Shown: positions 23,296 to 34,137 of the stretch, piece after piece
How the letters are laid out: every line of letters begins with the position of its first letter
Position numbering within the stretch: the first letter of the stretch is position 1
NCBI GenBank assembly: GCA_010015655.1
Contig: ML976658.1
Location: 1,489,366 to 1,543,209 of the forward strand
Direction: 5' to 3'
Source of the DNA: Bimuria novae-zelandiae CBS 107.79
Lineage: Eukaryota > Ascomycota > Dothideomycetes > Pleosporales > Didymosphaeriaceae
Length of the DNA stretch: 53,844 nt
Notes under the pieces: generated by a model
What the model was told of the DNA's origin: nothing
Database searches by the model: none
Seen by the model: only the letters and a program-made list of their open reading frames with translations
Program-made: the position numbers and the translations under genes

Positions 23296-23613
23296 CTACC
23301 ACATCTTCGCCACTAGGGCTCTCCATGGTTCAGGCGGAACCTTACCCTTCCCTATGCCTGGTATTGTGACCTTCAGCTCCAGCCCACCTACTTCTTGCTC
23401 AGCTTCCGCAACCTGTCCTTCGCTTCTCCGCACCACCTTGGCCTTCGGATCTGGCGTTAGCGGGCTGCGTCACGGTGTTGCGGTTTCTGGATTCTCTTTG
23501 GGGGGTTTATGTTCAAGCGCGACGGAAGTCTGCGTTTCCAGCCGAGGCGCCCAATTCCAGGTCTTCGATCACAATGGCGACTTCTTACTTGTCAGCACGT
23601 TTCTGTTTCCCAT
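23296..23613 (-). pseudogene. fragment of an unknown protein with two TGA stops
   Basis: From ATG 23613 on the minus strand one frame runs to TAG 23296-23298 and reads well as protein: NWAPRLETQTSVALEH, SPLTPDPKAKVVRRSEG and LELKVTIPGIGKGKVPPEPW. Two TGA codons interrupt it without frame change, and each is explained by CGA to TGA. Further minus-strand sequence up to 23942 may belong to the same gene. Function not recognised. Confidence 0.4.
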
Positions 23614-25166
23614 TTTACGCCCCCAGCTGGTGTCCAGTTTTTGGTTCCCGTTTCTTGACTCCTGCTAAATACTAAATATAGCGGCAACCAAGACGCGTCG
23701 GGATCAAAACAGGCACATCGTCCACGACATAGGGCGTTGCGGGCAAACAGTGCGCTGTCGCTATAGTAGGGATTTCGGGGTTGGCTCCGCATCGCCACCG
23801 GCAGCGTAGACACGGGCGAGACGTTAAAGGGACCGTTCAGCAGGCGTATGCTGTTGCGGAGGCTTGGGTTGGGGATGGCGAAGGGCTTCTCGTCGGTCGA
23901 CGGAGGGTCTGCGCTGTTAGAGAAATCTACGACATAAAACATAGCCGTAAGTTATGCTTCATCGCGAGGGGCGAAGGTTGCTTGCGCAGACTGATCGTGG
24001 ATTTCACTGACTGTGCGCTCTGGTTTAATGAAAAAGATTCATGCCTCAGCCATCGATTTGCCAGCTGATCAGTATGGTTTGGCGCGCCTTGACGCGCCAT
24101 TCGCCCGCGGATCTATGGCCTGAGAAACTGCAAGCCAATAATTAATGGATCTGCGATGAGAACCGGTTTCGGCCATAATACCTTCTTTGTACAGTGCCCT
24201 AATTAGAATCTGGCCTACAAATAAGAGCACGCCACGATCATACTGGGAAATGAAAGCTTCGCGCATTAAGAGACTACTACTGTACAGTATCGGCGAAAGA
24301 TAGGAGGACACATGCCGAGTTACGAGATGAGGGGTCAAGCCTTTTTTGAATGCACCGCATTGCGGGGCACCTACCTGAGCTCGACACCTTTCACGTGACA
24401 GTTTCCACGCTAAATGGCGGGGAAACGGACCCGCCGGCTTGCTCATGATTCACAGACTTTTCACGGTTGGGTCAGCCTCTCAAGTCGGGTACTGATGTCT
24501 TGGCAGTTATGAAACATTATCAAGGCTGCGACAAATTTGTTCCTGCTCGGGGTCCTCAATGAGAGTCTGTGGCGCGTTCCTACCTACTTGTCATGCTGCG
24601 ACCGACTTACCTGCGGTCTTTCGTGTCATCACCCATCTGACTAAACCATTATTCTTTCATATGGACTTGCCTGTTGGGCACCAACGCCTAAACGCTTTTA
24701 TCAACGCATCAGCGCGTTGGTTATCTCACAGTTGTTCGCCGACCGCTCGCGCCTCAGTTGAAGCACAGCTCTCATACACTTCAGCCTACGATCCTTTGGT
24801 GCCTTACTGGCTCCGTTCGCAATCCGTGGTGAAATATCAATTAAGCTACCCCTCCTTCGCGACTGACAGCTGACAGGATTCCCTCACGAAGTCGACTACA
24901 AATATCTTCGCAGACTACGGCGCCAGCCTGGATTAGCCCCGCACCCCCCAAATCACCACCCTAAAGCGCAAACGATCTTTGGTCCTGCCTGCTAGGATCT
25001 GTAAGCGTTCAACGCAAGACGCCGTCTCCAGGAGTCTAGTCTTCATCCTCCTCGCGTCATCAGTACATTCGCCCAAATCTCTCGGCATCCCTTGCAAGCG
25101 CCGGCTACACTTTAGGCGATCAATCCGCACCGCAGCTATCTCGCAGCAAGGCAAGAGAACATCTTG
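23614..25166. other. no gene supported
   Basis: Several short frames on both strands, without motifs. The last about 150 bases are probably the 5' leader of the small gene starting at 25167. Confidence 0.4.
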
Positions 25167-25454
25167 ATGGTAAGTCACTTCATCTAGGGCCATACCTCGT
25201 CTGACATGTTCTAGGCTTTTCAACCTAGCGCTCTCGATTCTCCGGTAGATTTCCCAGAAAAAGCGAATACTCCACTGTGGGTTTATGGGAGAGATCAAAT
25301 GGTATACTGGGAGCAATGCTATGTCTCTGTCATAGAGAAAGACGGTGATGGAAACAAAAGTACGACGGCGACGTACGAAAAGAGCGATGGAAAAGCTATG
25401 GTCCCTACGGGGACAGAGCTGTACTTTTCTGGAGGGAAAGTGAAGGAAAAGTGA
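25167..25454 (+). CDS. small 80-aa protein, intron directly after ATG
   Basis: The start codon at 25167-25169 is followed at once by an intron (25170-25214, GTAAGT donor, CTGAC branch, TTCTAG acceptor, 45 bp). Exon 2 (25215-25454) is fully open and gives an 80-aa product that begins MAFQPSALDSPVDFPEK. It contains WVYGRDQMVYWEQCYVSVIEK and ends YFSGGKVKEK. It has no signal peptide or membrane segment. It converges on the orphan gene at 25489-26593 with 34 bp between stop codons. The strong splice signals and clean frame argue for a real gene; the function is unknown. Confidence 0.6.
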
Positions 25455-25488
25455 TAGCATTTACGTTCGGTGGCAAATCTTGATTCAT

Positions 25489-26593
25489 TTAGCTATATAG
25501 CTTTTTCCTGATGCGAGAGCCTCCCTCTAGCTCTAGAGATAGGCTCACGTAAGCCCCTTCACCAGATTTACTTGTAAATATCATTGACACACATTCTGTT
25601 GCGGGATTCTTTTCCTCCTCCAATTCCCTCTTGCGCATCCGACTTGCCATGATTGCCTCATGTATCTCGGGACCAAATATGTGAACGATAGCTTCACTCC
25701 TAACACCTTTTAAAGTGATTTCGGGATTGGATGTATTGGATGTCAACTTGACACCTTTTCCAAGGATAAGATGTCGAATCCCCATCACGGACGTCACGTC
25801 TACCCCGAACAAATCCTTCACAAGGTGTTCCACTTCGCTTTCGCACACCTCCAGCATCATGACGCAATCGTGTAGTGCGAGATCAGGAAATTGCATGGTC
25901 ACACCAGCTTTCAAGGCCGGTATCCCATCACTCAGAACCGCAACTCTTCTGATCGCGTTACACATATATTCACCGAAAACATCGGCAACCCCTTCCAATG
26001 AAGCACTAGTCGCTGTATTTCCCGTGGCGGTGGAGCTTGGATTGTCCGAGGAGATTCCATGGTTCTCGGTAGGCATCTCGTTGGGGGGAAGTATGGAGTT
26101 TGGGCAAGCTTCTTCCTCATGAGGATCTGCTAGGAGACCTGACCAGTTGGTCAGAAAAGAAAGTACAACAATAAGACTACTCACCTTTATCCTCGAGACG
26201 GCTGGATATACGATAAATATGTCTTCTCGTTGCACGGGACAGTTTGAGGCGAGCTAGTGTTCGGGCGGTATTCACGCGGTCCTTGAAGGGTAATGCCTTG
26301 AAGGCTTTAATGGTGTTTTCTTGACGAAGCCGTCCTTTGAAATGAGCTTTGCTCTCTGTCGCAAGAGAATATGCTACCCAGGCCACGAAGCCCCCGTAGT
26401 CTAACAAGATTCGTGCTGTGGTCATTCGGTCGGCATTACGGGTTGCCCTCAGCTTCTGTTCGAGCCCAGGAGGCGCGCGTTTGCGCTTCCATTGCTCTAT
26501 CTGTCGAGTAAATACTTCGATTGCAGCTGCGATAATGGAAGCCTTAGTTCCGGTGCTCTGAGAGGAATCTGCAATTGCGGAATCCGACGCCAT
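25489..26593 (-). CDS. orphan two-exon protein, 352 aa
   Basis: Exon 1 is 26593-26185 and exon 2 26138-25489, separated by a 46-bp intron (GTGAGT..GTCAG, branch CTGACC) that joins the frames exactly. The N-terminal half is helical and basic (AIEVFTRQIEQWKRKRAP, TARILLDYGGFVAWVAYS). The second half is a Ser/Thr-rich linker and then a mixed region (DLALHDCVMMLEVCESEVEH, VTSVMGIRHLILGKG). Both halves look like folded protein and not chance frame, but I recognise no family. No signal peptide is visible. Confidence 0.72.
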
Positions 26594-26630
26594 GGAATTT
26601 GTCTGTGCTGGTGCGGAAGTACAACTTTGC

Positions 26631-26792
26631 TTTGCCTGGGTCGAGGGGCTGAAGCAGACTTATCTAGGTTGAGCTCTAGGTGAGCTAATGCGGGCTTATT
26701 TTGCCTGGTCTGCAGGAAAGCTAAGGTGGGCTATCTTGCCTGGGTGGAGGGGAGCCGAGGCAGGCTTATCTAGGCTGACTCTTAATGGAACA
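26631..26792. repeat. imperfect direct repeats with TTGCCTGG motif
   Basis: Units starting TTGCCTGGGTsGAGGGG and ending CTTATCTAGG lie at 26631-26678 and 26743-26789, and a shorter related unit (TTTGCCTGG) at about 26699. They sit in the spacer between the divergent orphan gene and SANT/Myb copy C. Confidence 0.6.
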
Positions 26793-26896
26793 AGACCATC
26801 TACGCCGCTTGGGAGAGTGACCCGCCATCATTTTTGGAAACCCTGATATTGACGGACTTCAAGTTTATTCGCCCTCCCTACAGGGCGCCGATACAC

Positions 26897-27054
26897 TAGT
26901 CGCTCCGCCCGCTACGACCATTTCCGAGATGGATGCTGCATTTATGCAACCCCTCCCTGCTTGAGGGGTGGCGTCGGCCGTGACATATAAAGCAACCGTC
27001 CGCTCACAGAGGGTGCTGCTTCTACACTCCTTAGTACCAGCTCTCCGCGCCATA
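26897..27054 (+). promoter_or_regulatory. promoter of SANT/Myb copy C with TATA box
   Basis: TATAAA at 26986-26991, 64 bases before the ATG at 27055. The block GCTCCGCCCG..GCATTTATGC..GGCCGTGACATA matches the region upstream of copy A, so it is likely the ancestral promoter of the family. Confidence 0.6.
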
Positions 27055-29203
27055 ATGACCTCCTCTTGCAGCACCACTTTGTTCGCCCCTTCGTTACCTA
27101 TGAAGATTGTTCCATACATTCCTAAAGCGTGCAAGCTCAAGCCGAAGCCGAAGCCAACATCCAAGGCCAAATCGATAGCTATAACCAAAACGGCAGAGCA
27201 CAGCCGTTCAGGAGTCGACTCCAAAGATGGTGGAGAGTGGCCCCACATCGACGACGATTTCACAATGCCGGGTTCGAATGCATCGCTACCTACTCTGCAT
27301 GAAGCTTCAGAAGCTTCTCATTCGGCAGGCTATGGTAATACTTACTCAATGATCGTTACGAGCCAACAGAATCTAACTGGCACAGGACTAGTAGACGCGT
27401 TCGCCCGGTTCCATGGCGCGTCCGGATTGGAGAGCCCAGAGCATGATCAGTTTGGCGGGGAATCTCTTGACAAAGGAGGGGCCGACTATCCCACACGCGT
27501 CACGGAAGGGGATCTGGCTATAATCGGGTTACTCGGTGGAATCAGCCAAGGTAAGCATGCAAGTGAATGAGAGCGCCAATGTCACTGATCAGCGGTAGAA
27601 CTTCCTCTCATTGTGGAGGGTGATGCTGCCGATCATAGTGCAACAGGCGTTAAGCCTAGCAACGTAGCGTCTGATTGTCACGAGGGCGGTTACCGCGCCT
27701 CTGCCGGCAACGAAGAATACGTTGCTGTACAGCATGGCGATCTGGACACAGAAGAAGTGTGCGCTTTATCCATAGAGGAGATAGAAAATATTCGGCCTAG
27801 TGAGTAGTTCTAGCAGGGTTTGAGGGGAGCCATATTGACGCGTTCAAGACAGCCCACTAGCGCAGAAGGAACCACTCTTTGGCGATGTCGACGTTACAGA
27901 CAGGCCGTCGGCAACACGCAAACGAACGCACCCGGCAGCGCTGGACGCTATCCCGGAAGCGGAGCTGGAAGACCCGCGTTCAACGAAGCGGCGAAGGCCG
28001 GCCGACCAACTGGCAGAAAATCTCGTGTGTAATCCGGCGCCCACGCCCAAGTCAACGCCCCTGCCAACTCCCGGCGGCAGTGCTTCCTATTCGAGAGCCA
28101 GCACTGAGCCTAGTCTTCGATATCTCAACAGTGATCGCGAACGCGATGGTGCTAGAAACCCACGGTCATCTCCAAGTAACCTCTGCACCGAAGATGACGG
28201 CGGTGATAGCGCACACAATTGTAGGACAAGTGAGGGGCTACTACATTCCACGAGAGGATCCATTTCTCCTTCAGAGAGCATAGAAGGAGAAGAATATATC
28301 GGCCCAGACTCAGAGAGGCGTGAGGAGTATAGGGAAGGTGGTGGGGGAGACGCTTCGGAAAGCCACAAGGACGACGATATTTCCCACGGACCTTCGGAGA
28401 AGACCCCTCAACGACGTACACGCGGCGGTTATCTACCACAGAAGAAGAGGTACGGTCCATCAAGAACTGCTCTTGGGCGACAGGGCTCGAGAGCCATGCG
28501 GACGAGGGCATCGCGGCAAGTAGCGTCACCCCAACCACGGCAACTGCATCGGGCCCCAATCGATAACCGGCCTCGGTCCTGCTCCCCACAAACATCCTCT
28601 CCAGGAACGACGGCTAGAGACCGGAGCAACATCAATTTTGGTTCTAGCCTCGACATGTCTTGTCAGATAACCGACCTCACGCTCTGCGCCGTCCCAAACG
28701 GCTCATCCATTATAATAGAAATTATACGTTCCCGCGACTCAGAACGGTTTCCCAACCCTGCCGCTTTAGGTCATAGATTCCTCGGCGGAAAAGGCAAAGT
28801 CATCCGCATGACCCAACTATCGCGAAATTCGTGGATGCTGGTAGGATACCGGTATGAAGGTGGTGCTTCGAACCTTTGCAGTTGTGGAAGCTTGAATGTG
28901 GACTGGATGAGCATTTCCCACAGTGACGCTGCCAATGATGGAAAGGACTACTCAGACGACAGCGAAGACGACTGGGACGAAAACAGCGAGAAGGAAGAAG
29001 GCACAGAAGCGTACGGCAAACGTAAGCGCAGGCCGTGGCTAGAGTCGGACGAAGTGCGTTTACTCTCATTAAAGGATAAGCAGGGTATGGAGTGGAAGGA
29101 GATATGCGAACGCTTCCCAAATCGGACGGAGGGTGCAGTTAAAGTGCGCTACTACGGATTGCAGAAGAAGCAGAAACGTAAGAAGACCTCTATCGGGACA
29201 TAA
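27055..29203 (+). CDS. SANT/Myb-like DNA-binding protein, copy C (intact)
   Basis: Three exons (27055-27550, 27599-27799, 27849-29203) with 48- and 49-bp introns join in phase to 683 aa without internal stops. Order: a conserved N-terminus (SLPMKIVPYIPKACK) with a Lys/Pro stretch; an acidic, low-complexity region; a Pro/Arg-rich nuclear-type linker (TRKRTHP, STKRRRPADQ); a central domain QITDLTLCAVPNGSSI ... KVIRMTQLSRNSWMLVGYRY; an Asp/Glu-rich segment; and at about 620-675 a SANT/Myb-type three-helix region (RPWLESDEVRLL, GMEWKEICERFPNRTEGAV). The two other copies keep the same intron positions. Role inferred: nuclear DNA-binding protein, perhaps of a family spread by duplication; no target is known. 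Confidence 0.85.
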
Positions 29204-29262
29204 AGTAGGGAACCCGCTCTGCGGTGGACCGTCAAGTATTATTATATTGGTATGAAGTTAGG

Positions 29263-29590
29263 TTATTTTTTTCGACGGGTAAATCTCGACTTCCCTTTTC
29301 CGTCATTCCAGTAAGTGCTTCCATCTGCGTTGGCGTAGTAAAAGCTCCCATCGCTAAAAACAAAGGTTAAAGTAGTTTTCTCACCAGCATCAATTCAACT
29401 TACCTATTGCTATAGTAATATGCCGTGCGATAGGAGGAGTAGGAACCGTAGACACGGAGCGAGTAGCAGCTCCCCTAGTTAAACTCTGGTTAACTCCCTG
29501 TTACAAAGAACGTATAACGTGGCAATTTACCTTGCTATTTATTCCAGTATAGATAGTAATATAGACTTGACGTAGCGTTCGTTGTGACAT
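29263..29590 (-). CDS. small Tyr/Ser/Gly-rich protein, 73 aa, three exons
   Basis: Exons 29590-29531, 29474-29404 and 29353-29263 with introns of 56 and 50 bp (GTAAAT..CTAG with GTTAAC upstream; GTAAGT..TTTTAG) give an uninterrupted 73-aa product. It begins MSQRTLRQVYITIY and has TAYYYSNSDGSFYYANADGS, TYWNDGKGKSRF and a basic end RRKK. The repeated (Y/S)(D/N)GS-(F/T)Y-Y pattern resembles short Tyr-Gly-rich proteins that I associate with dothideomycetes; their function is unknown. It converges tail-to-tail with SANT/Myb copy C (59 bp apart). Confidence 0.6.
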
Positions 29591-30552
29591 TCTTAATGTT
29601 TTTGCAATGCTAGGGGCGTACTACCAGTATGAAATCCGAATCATTGCTGCGCAATTTATATGTGAATCTCTAGTACTTTGTAGCCTACAGTAGCTAGCCA
29701 ATTGTCTGTTAGGTAGCTTTGTGACGTGTCTCATTGGCTAGTATATAGGAAGGAAATGTTAGAGGAGGGTAGGACAATGTTTCATGATAGGCTATTACTT
29801 ACCTTTTCATTGGTGATTTTGTGAGATTTGAAGACAGTACGGCAAACTCTCTATTTAGCATACGAAAAGCGCATTACTATTAAGAGCGACGAACTCCTTG
29901 GGGTTGTTTTGACTACAGCACGATTGGTGTCCTATTTTTAATTCCGACTTCGCACCCTAGCGCGTCAACCCTAACTTACATCTTATTGGCTAAATTAGCC
30001 GCTGCGGATCATGCCCGGTCTACCCAGCCAATAGAATGCAGGTACAGAGACCACCAGCAGTGCCAGGGTCAAAGGAACCAAACTGCCATTAGAAGCTGAA
30101 GGCTGTTGGCTGCAGGATGCTTATGGCCTTTCTTTATTAGACATGTTATTGGTAAGGATCGAGCTATATGCGGATGATAGACTTTGGGACTACTCTTTTG
30201 GTATTTGCTTCATTTTGGGTATATAGCGAATCATAATGGTTGTCTAAGACAAAGAGCCAGCGTTGATGAGTTGAGGCTCCAGACGGGACCACACTAACTA
30301 CAGTGGAGTGGATCTCTCACCAATCGACTCCCTTCTCAACAGCATCGATCCATGCCGCTCTCATCAGGCTAGATATGCAGGTGACCCTTACTAATGCAAC
30401 GGGCAGAGGCGATGGTCTGAAACTGGCCTTATCCAGCTAGCCGATGCGGACGCATCTTAGGCGTTTAGAACCCCTCTACGAAGGTGTATCTAGTAAACCC
30501 AGGAGACTCATAGGAGTGTCTTCATGGGCGTTCTGCCTCATGATATATCTCC
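29591..30552. other. intergenic region with a 9-bp inverted repeat
   Basis: CTAGCCAAT at 29694-29702 is inverted as ATTGGCTAG at 29733-29741. Otherwise no gene or RNA feature is seen. Confidence 0.45.
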
Positions 30553-32984
30553 TTATTGCTCTAATTCCTTCAAATCATCCCGTGCTGCCTGAAGTATCTC
30601 CTTCATCTCAAAGTACAGCTTCGGGTTAGGATCCCTCCACCTCCCACCATTCGGAAACACCTTTCTTCGTAATCTATTAACGCACGGAATCAGTGGCTGA
30701 TAATATGGCGTGAAGTTCTCCTCTGCAGTCCTGAGAAAATCCCTTTCGTCGCCAATGGTACCAAACTTCAACTTAGCCAGCTTCCGATCACTCTCGTAAT
30801 TCCAACACTCAAACTCTGTTGCCCCGATATCTCTGCCCGGCCCGTCATAGTGAATGCATGTCCAGAATAGCACCCAGAAGAACGATTCCAGATCGTGCAT
30901 GAAGGAATGTAGTTCGTCGTCTAGAAGCACTCCGATCGCCATAAACGCTCGTGTTCCGGTCTTCCCCCGTGCCCCAGAAGATTTCTCCCGCTGCTCCTTA
31001 ATAGCAAGGTCGAGGTCGATCAGGAACGAGCGCCAGGAATGGTTGTCATCTTCTTCGTTTATCATGAGGTTGTTCGGTGAGATATCGCATTGTAGCATAC
31101 CAGCTCGTGTGTGCAACGACTCGTATCCTTCGATGCAGCCTTCTAACGCAGCAAGAAGACGACTCCGGGAGCTTGCTTTATAGATAGCCTTCCCATAGTC
31201 ACGGACGATAACACGACGATGCAGCCGATTTGCTGTCACCCTTCCACCCTTTGTTGGAGAGCTCGAACAGGCTCGCTTGGTAGGCGGCAACGGTGCGCCG
31301 GTGCAGCTGGAGGACCGCTTGCGCCCGGCGACGCTGCTGCTCCGGCTTATCCGCGAGACGCGACGCCCAGCCGTGCTTGGAGGCGGCATCGAGCTTTCCG
31401 GCCTGTAGTTTGTCGCTTTTGTTATGTCCAGGCCACGTCTTACGTTTCCGCGGATATCGTCATTCTGGCCGCCCACACAGACCGTCTCGTGGTGGTAGTA
31501 TCTCGCGACATTAACCACGTCCTTGTCAGTCGCCTCGCGCAGCAATTCGCCCTCCTCCTCGCGTTCCGGGAACTGCCATGAGTCTTTGATCACAAGAGAG
31601 GTTCGGGAATCGTCTCCCTCGCGATGTGCTCTCCAGCAGGTTGTCGCTCGGCCGGCCACACAGGGTACCCGTTTCACAACGTTGTCGATGACGAGCCGCT
31701 CAGTGTGGTTGTCTCGTTGGATCTCGAAGTACCGCTTGTCCCCGGCTGTGATAATAGTAGGGTCAAATCCAAGTTGCTCCTCGTTCAGCCACAGGAATCC
31801 AAGCACGGCGGATACAAACTGTAGTCCATCTTTGTTAATATCAAATTGTTCAGACGCGATGCCGCCAAGTCGGTCGAATTCCCACAACCGCATGAGCGAC
31901 CCGCACAGGGTAAAGCCGAGCACGAAGCGGCGGCTGTCCTGGGCCGCGAACACCTCCCTCGCATATCGCCCCAGGTCAAGCCACGCTTTAGACGCTTTGT
32001 CTGCCAACGGGTTGCTCTTGAGTTCTCCGGGTATGAGGATCTGCGACCAACGGCACTTAGAGTCAACGCCGGCGCTCGGGTCGTCTACGAAGCCGACATC
32101 CAACTTGCGGTCGGCAGTAGAGCCTTGCACGGGCTGGTGGGGTTGTGCCAGCGGCCGCCGCCGAAGCCTGGAAGCAGGCTGATTCTCCGCTGCGAAGTCC
32201 AAGAGCTGGCCGGTAAGAGGCGCAAACCAGCTTAAGACGTCGCGTTCCATCGCGCCTTCAGGCCAGCCCTGCCAGCCGCTTTCCTCTCGGTAGAGCGGAT
32301 TATTTCCTTCTTTGCACTTGTCGAACACGGCCTGCGCTACCGACTCCAGACCTGGGACGCTTCCGAAGTAGGCATCGAAGAAACCAGGGACACCGACGTA
32401 TAGCTGTCCTAATTCCTCCTTTAATACGCCATCCACATATTTGCGGTGTTCGGTAGAGTTCGCGAAGCTGCCCGTGTTGTGCAGCCATGGCGTCTGCTGG
32501 AAGGAGGCGAGGGACGGGGCGGACAGCGGAGGAGTGGTGGGCTTGGCAACTGTGAAAGCTGTGGACGCGGCGACGGCGGCATAGACTTTGTCCCATATGA
32601 CTTCATCGGGCTCGTTGTTGAGGACTGCTCGGAGGAGCGGTAGGATATGCTTAATATCGAAGTTGCCAGAGTTGACCGCCGAGTTCAGCTCCAACAGATC
32701 ACCAAATAAGTTTACGTTACTGCCCTTAGAAGGCAGCGAACGAGATGCAGGGAGAACCTGCAAAGCCGATATGAGGTCAAGGATGGAATTTTTCGGTCCT
32801 GTTAATGTTAGGAAATCTCGCGAGTCTAGTGTTGAGCCGTACCATCCCCACTAATGTGGTACAGTGCATCGGCGCCTGTGATAGCTAGGCCTCTGCATTG
32901 GAATTCGAAAGAGTCGCGAAAGGTATCGAGTCCTTTGCCAATGGGGTTTACCTTGATTACCTTTGATCGCGACCCATCGGCCAT
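30553..32984 (-). CDS. fungal-type protein kinase, FunK1 family
   Basis: Exon 1 (32984-32843, MADGSRSKVIKVNPIGKG...) joins across a 44-bp intron (GTACGG..AACAG, branch CTAAC) to exon 2 (32798-30553), giving 795 aa. The long N-terminal region contains ILIPGELKSN, YAREVFAAQDSRRFVLGF and RLWEFDRLGG, typical of FunK1 (Pkinase_fungal). The kinase core has TSLVIKDSW, then MLQCDISPNNLM near residue 617 carrying the catalytic Asp and metal-binding Asn, and FLIDLDLA near 642 in place of DFG. GTRAFMAIGVL and HDLESFFWVLFW follow. A basic Ser-rich insert (SRISRSSSVAGRKRSSS) splits the lobes. FunK1 genes are highly expanded in fungi with mostly unknown roles. The gene looks intact. Confidence 0.92.
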
Positions 32985-33283
32985 GGCGCGAGAGCGCAGC
33001 GAACGCTCGAGGTAGTCAATAGAAATGACGATGCGAACTGCACTGAAATGAAGAGCGAGGCAGACCCGTGGAGAGAGGGTGTTGAGGGCGGGTTGAGTAA
33101 AAGATGGCTGGAACGCGATGACCGCGCGACGCAGACAATGCCAAGCCGGATATTCTTCGGAGTTGGAGTCATCACCGCTGGCAAAAATGATTCACCGATC
33201 CGATCATAGCACGCAAACGCTCACTCAAGACGCCAGTTGAACAGCCAGCTCCCAGACCCAACGCTCACTGCGACTGGAAAGCT

Positions 33284-33547
33284 ATGGCAGCGCAATGGCT
33301 TCAGGAGTTGGCCTGGCCAACCTCCATCCGCGAGCACGCTACACGCGTCAGCACACCAACAGCCGGCCCGTACCCGCAGACCTTCGTTCACGGCACGGTG
33401 ACATTCATCCTGAAAGTACAGCACACCCCCAACCTCAGCACCATAAGCGATATCCTTGGGATCGCCCCGACCGAAGCGATGACTGCAGCGAACAACAGTA
33501 CGGAGACACTTAATGACCCCAAAAAACGAACTCAGGACTATCACTGA
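33284..33547 (+). CDS. hypothetical 87-aa frame
   Basis: ATG 33284, ending in a stop at 33547. The product is QELAWPTSIREHATRV..VTFILKVQHTPNL..DPKKRTQDYH. No domain recognised. It overlaps the end of the minus-strand frame below, so at most one of the two is likely real. Confidence 0.25.
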   Translation: MAAQWLQELAWPTSIREHATRVSTPTAGPYPQTFVHGTVTFILKVQHTPNLSTISDILGIAPTEAMTAANNSTETLNDPKKRTQDYH

Positions 33548-33764
33548 GTCCACCCGAGCCTCCAATCACCCTGTCCCAGCACGCGATATTCGTCAAGTCA
33601 GTCTCTTCGTGAGCCTCCCACATATCCTTCACACGAGGCTCGATCCGCAAGACTAGTACCACCCGCACTCTGCCCTCGCTCGCCCAGTACCGCCCGCGAT
33701 ATTTTTGTAGGGTAGAGTTGCCATTGTCGTCGTAGCCCATGACCTTGACTAAAGAAGCCGGCAT
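33510..33764 (-). CDS. hypothetical 84-aa frame
   Basis: ATG 33764. The composition is protein-like (MPASLVKVMGYDDNGNSTLQ, RYWASEGRVRVVLVLRIEPR, TDLTNIACWDRVIGGSGG). No family was recognised and no splice extension was found. It may be a fragment. Confidence 0.3.
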   Translation of the reverse strand: MPASLVKVMGYDDNGNSTLQKYRGRYWASEGRVRVVLVLRIEPRVKDMWEAHEETDLTNIACWDRVIGGSGGLSDSPEFVFWGH

Positions 33765-34137
33765 AGCTTAAGCGTTAAGGAAGTGTCTCGCTGTTAATTA
33801 GCTCTTTGCTCTTTCTAAACCTATATAAACGTGTTTATATGGTCTCCACATATCCTATCCTCAGCAATCAGAGCGAGATCTATTGTTACATAAGCAGCGG
33901 TTAACGTGTTCGGCAAGCAAGTGGATCAGGCAAGCGAGCGGATCAGCCCCATCGCGCGTCGCGTACAACACTTGCTTTTACTACCCACAATGTATATAAT
34001 AAAAGCTGCAACAAATTCCACAGGAATGAGTTGTTATTCCTATATACCCCAAATGAAAGCAGACACGTAATGAGTGACACATTTTCATCTTACGACTATA
34101 AACGGAAGGCCACATGTATCCTCCTAACAGACAACAG

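Noticed and set aside
24933..25460. A 175-codon minus-strand frame
   Set aside because: It overlaps the spliced 80-aa plus-strand gene, which has strong splice signals; the minus-strand product has no recognisable features.
27879..28283. A 134-codon plus-strand frame inside SANT/Myb copy C
   Set aside because: Out of phase with the exon structure shared by all three copies.
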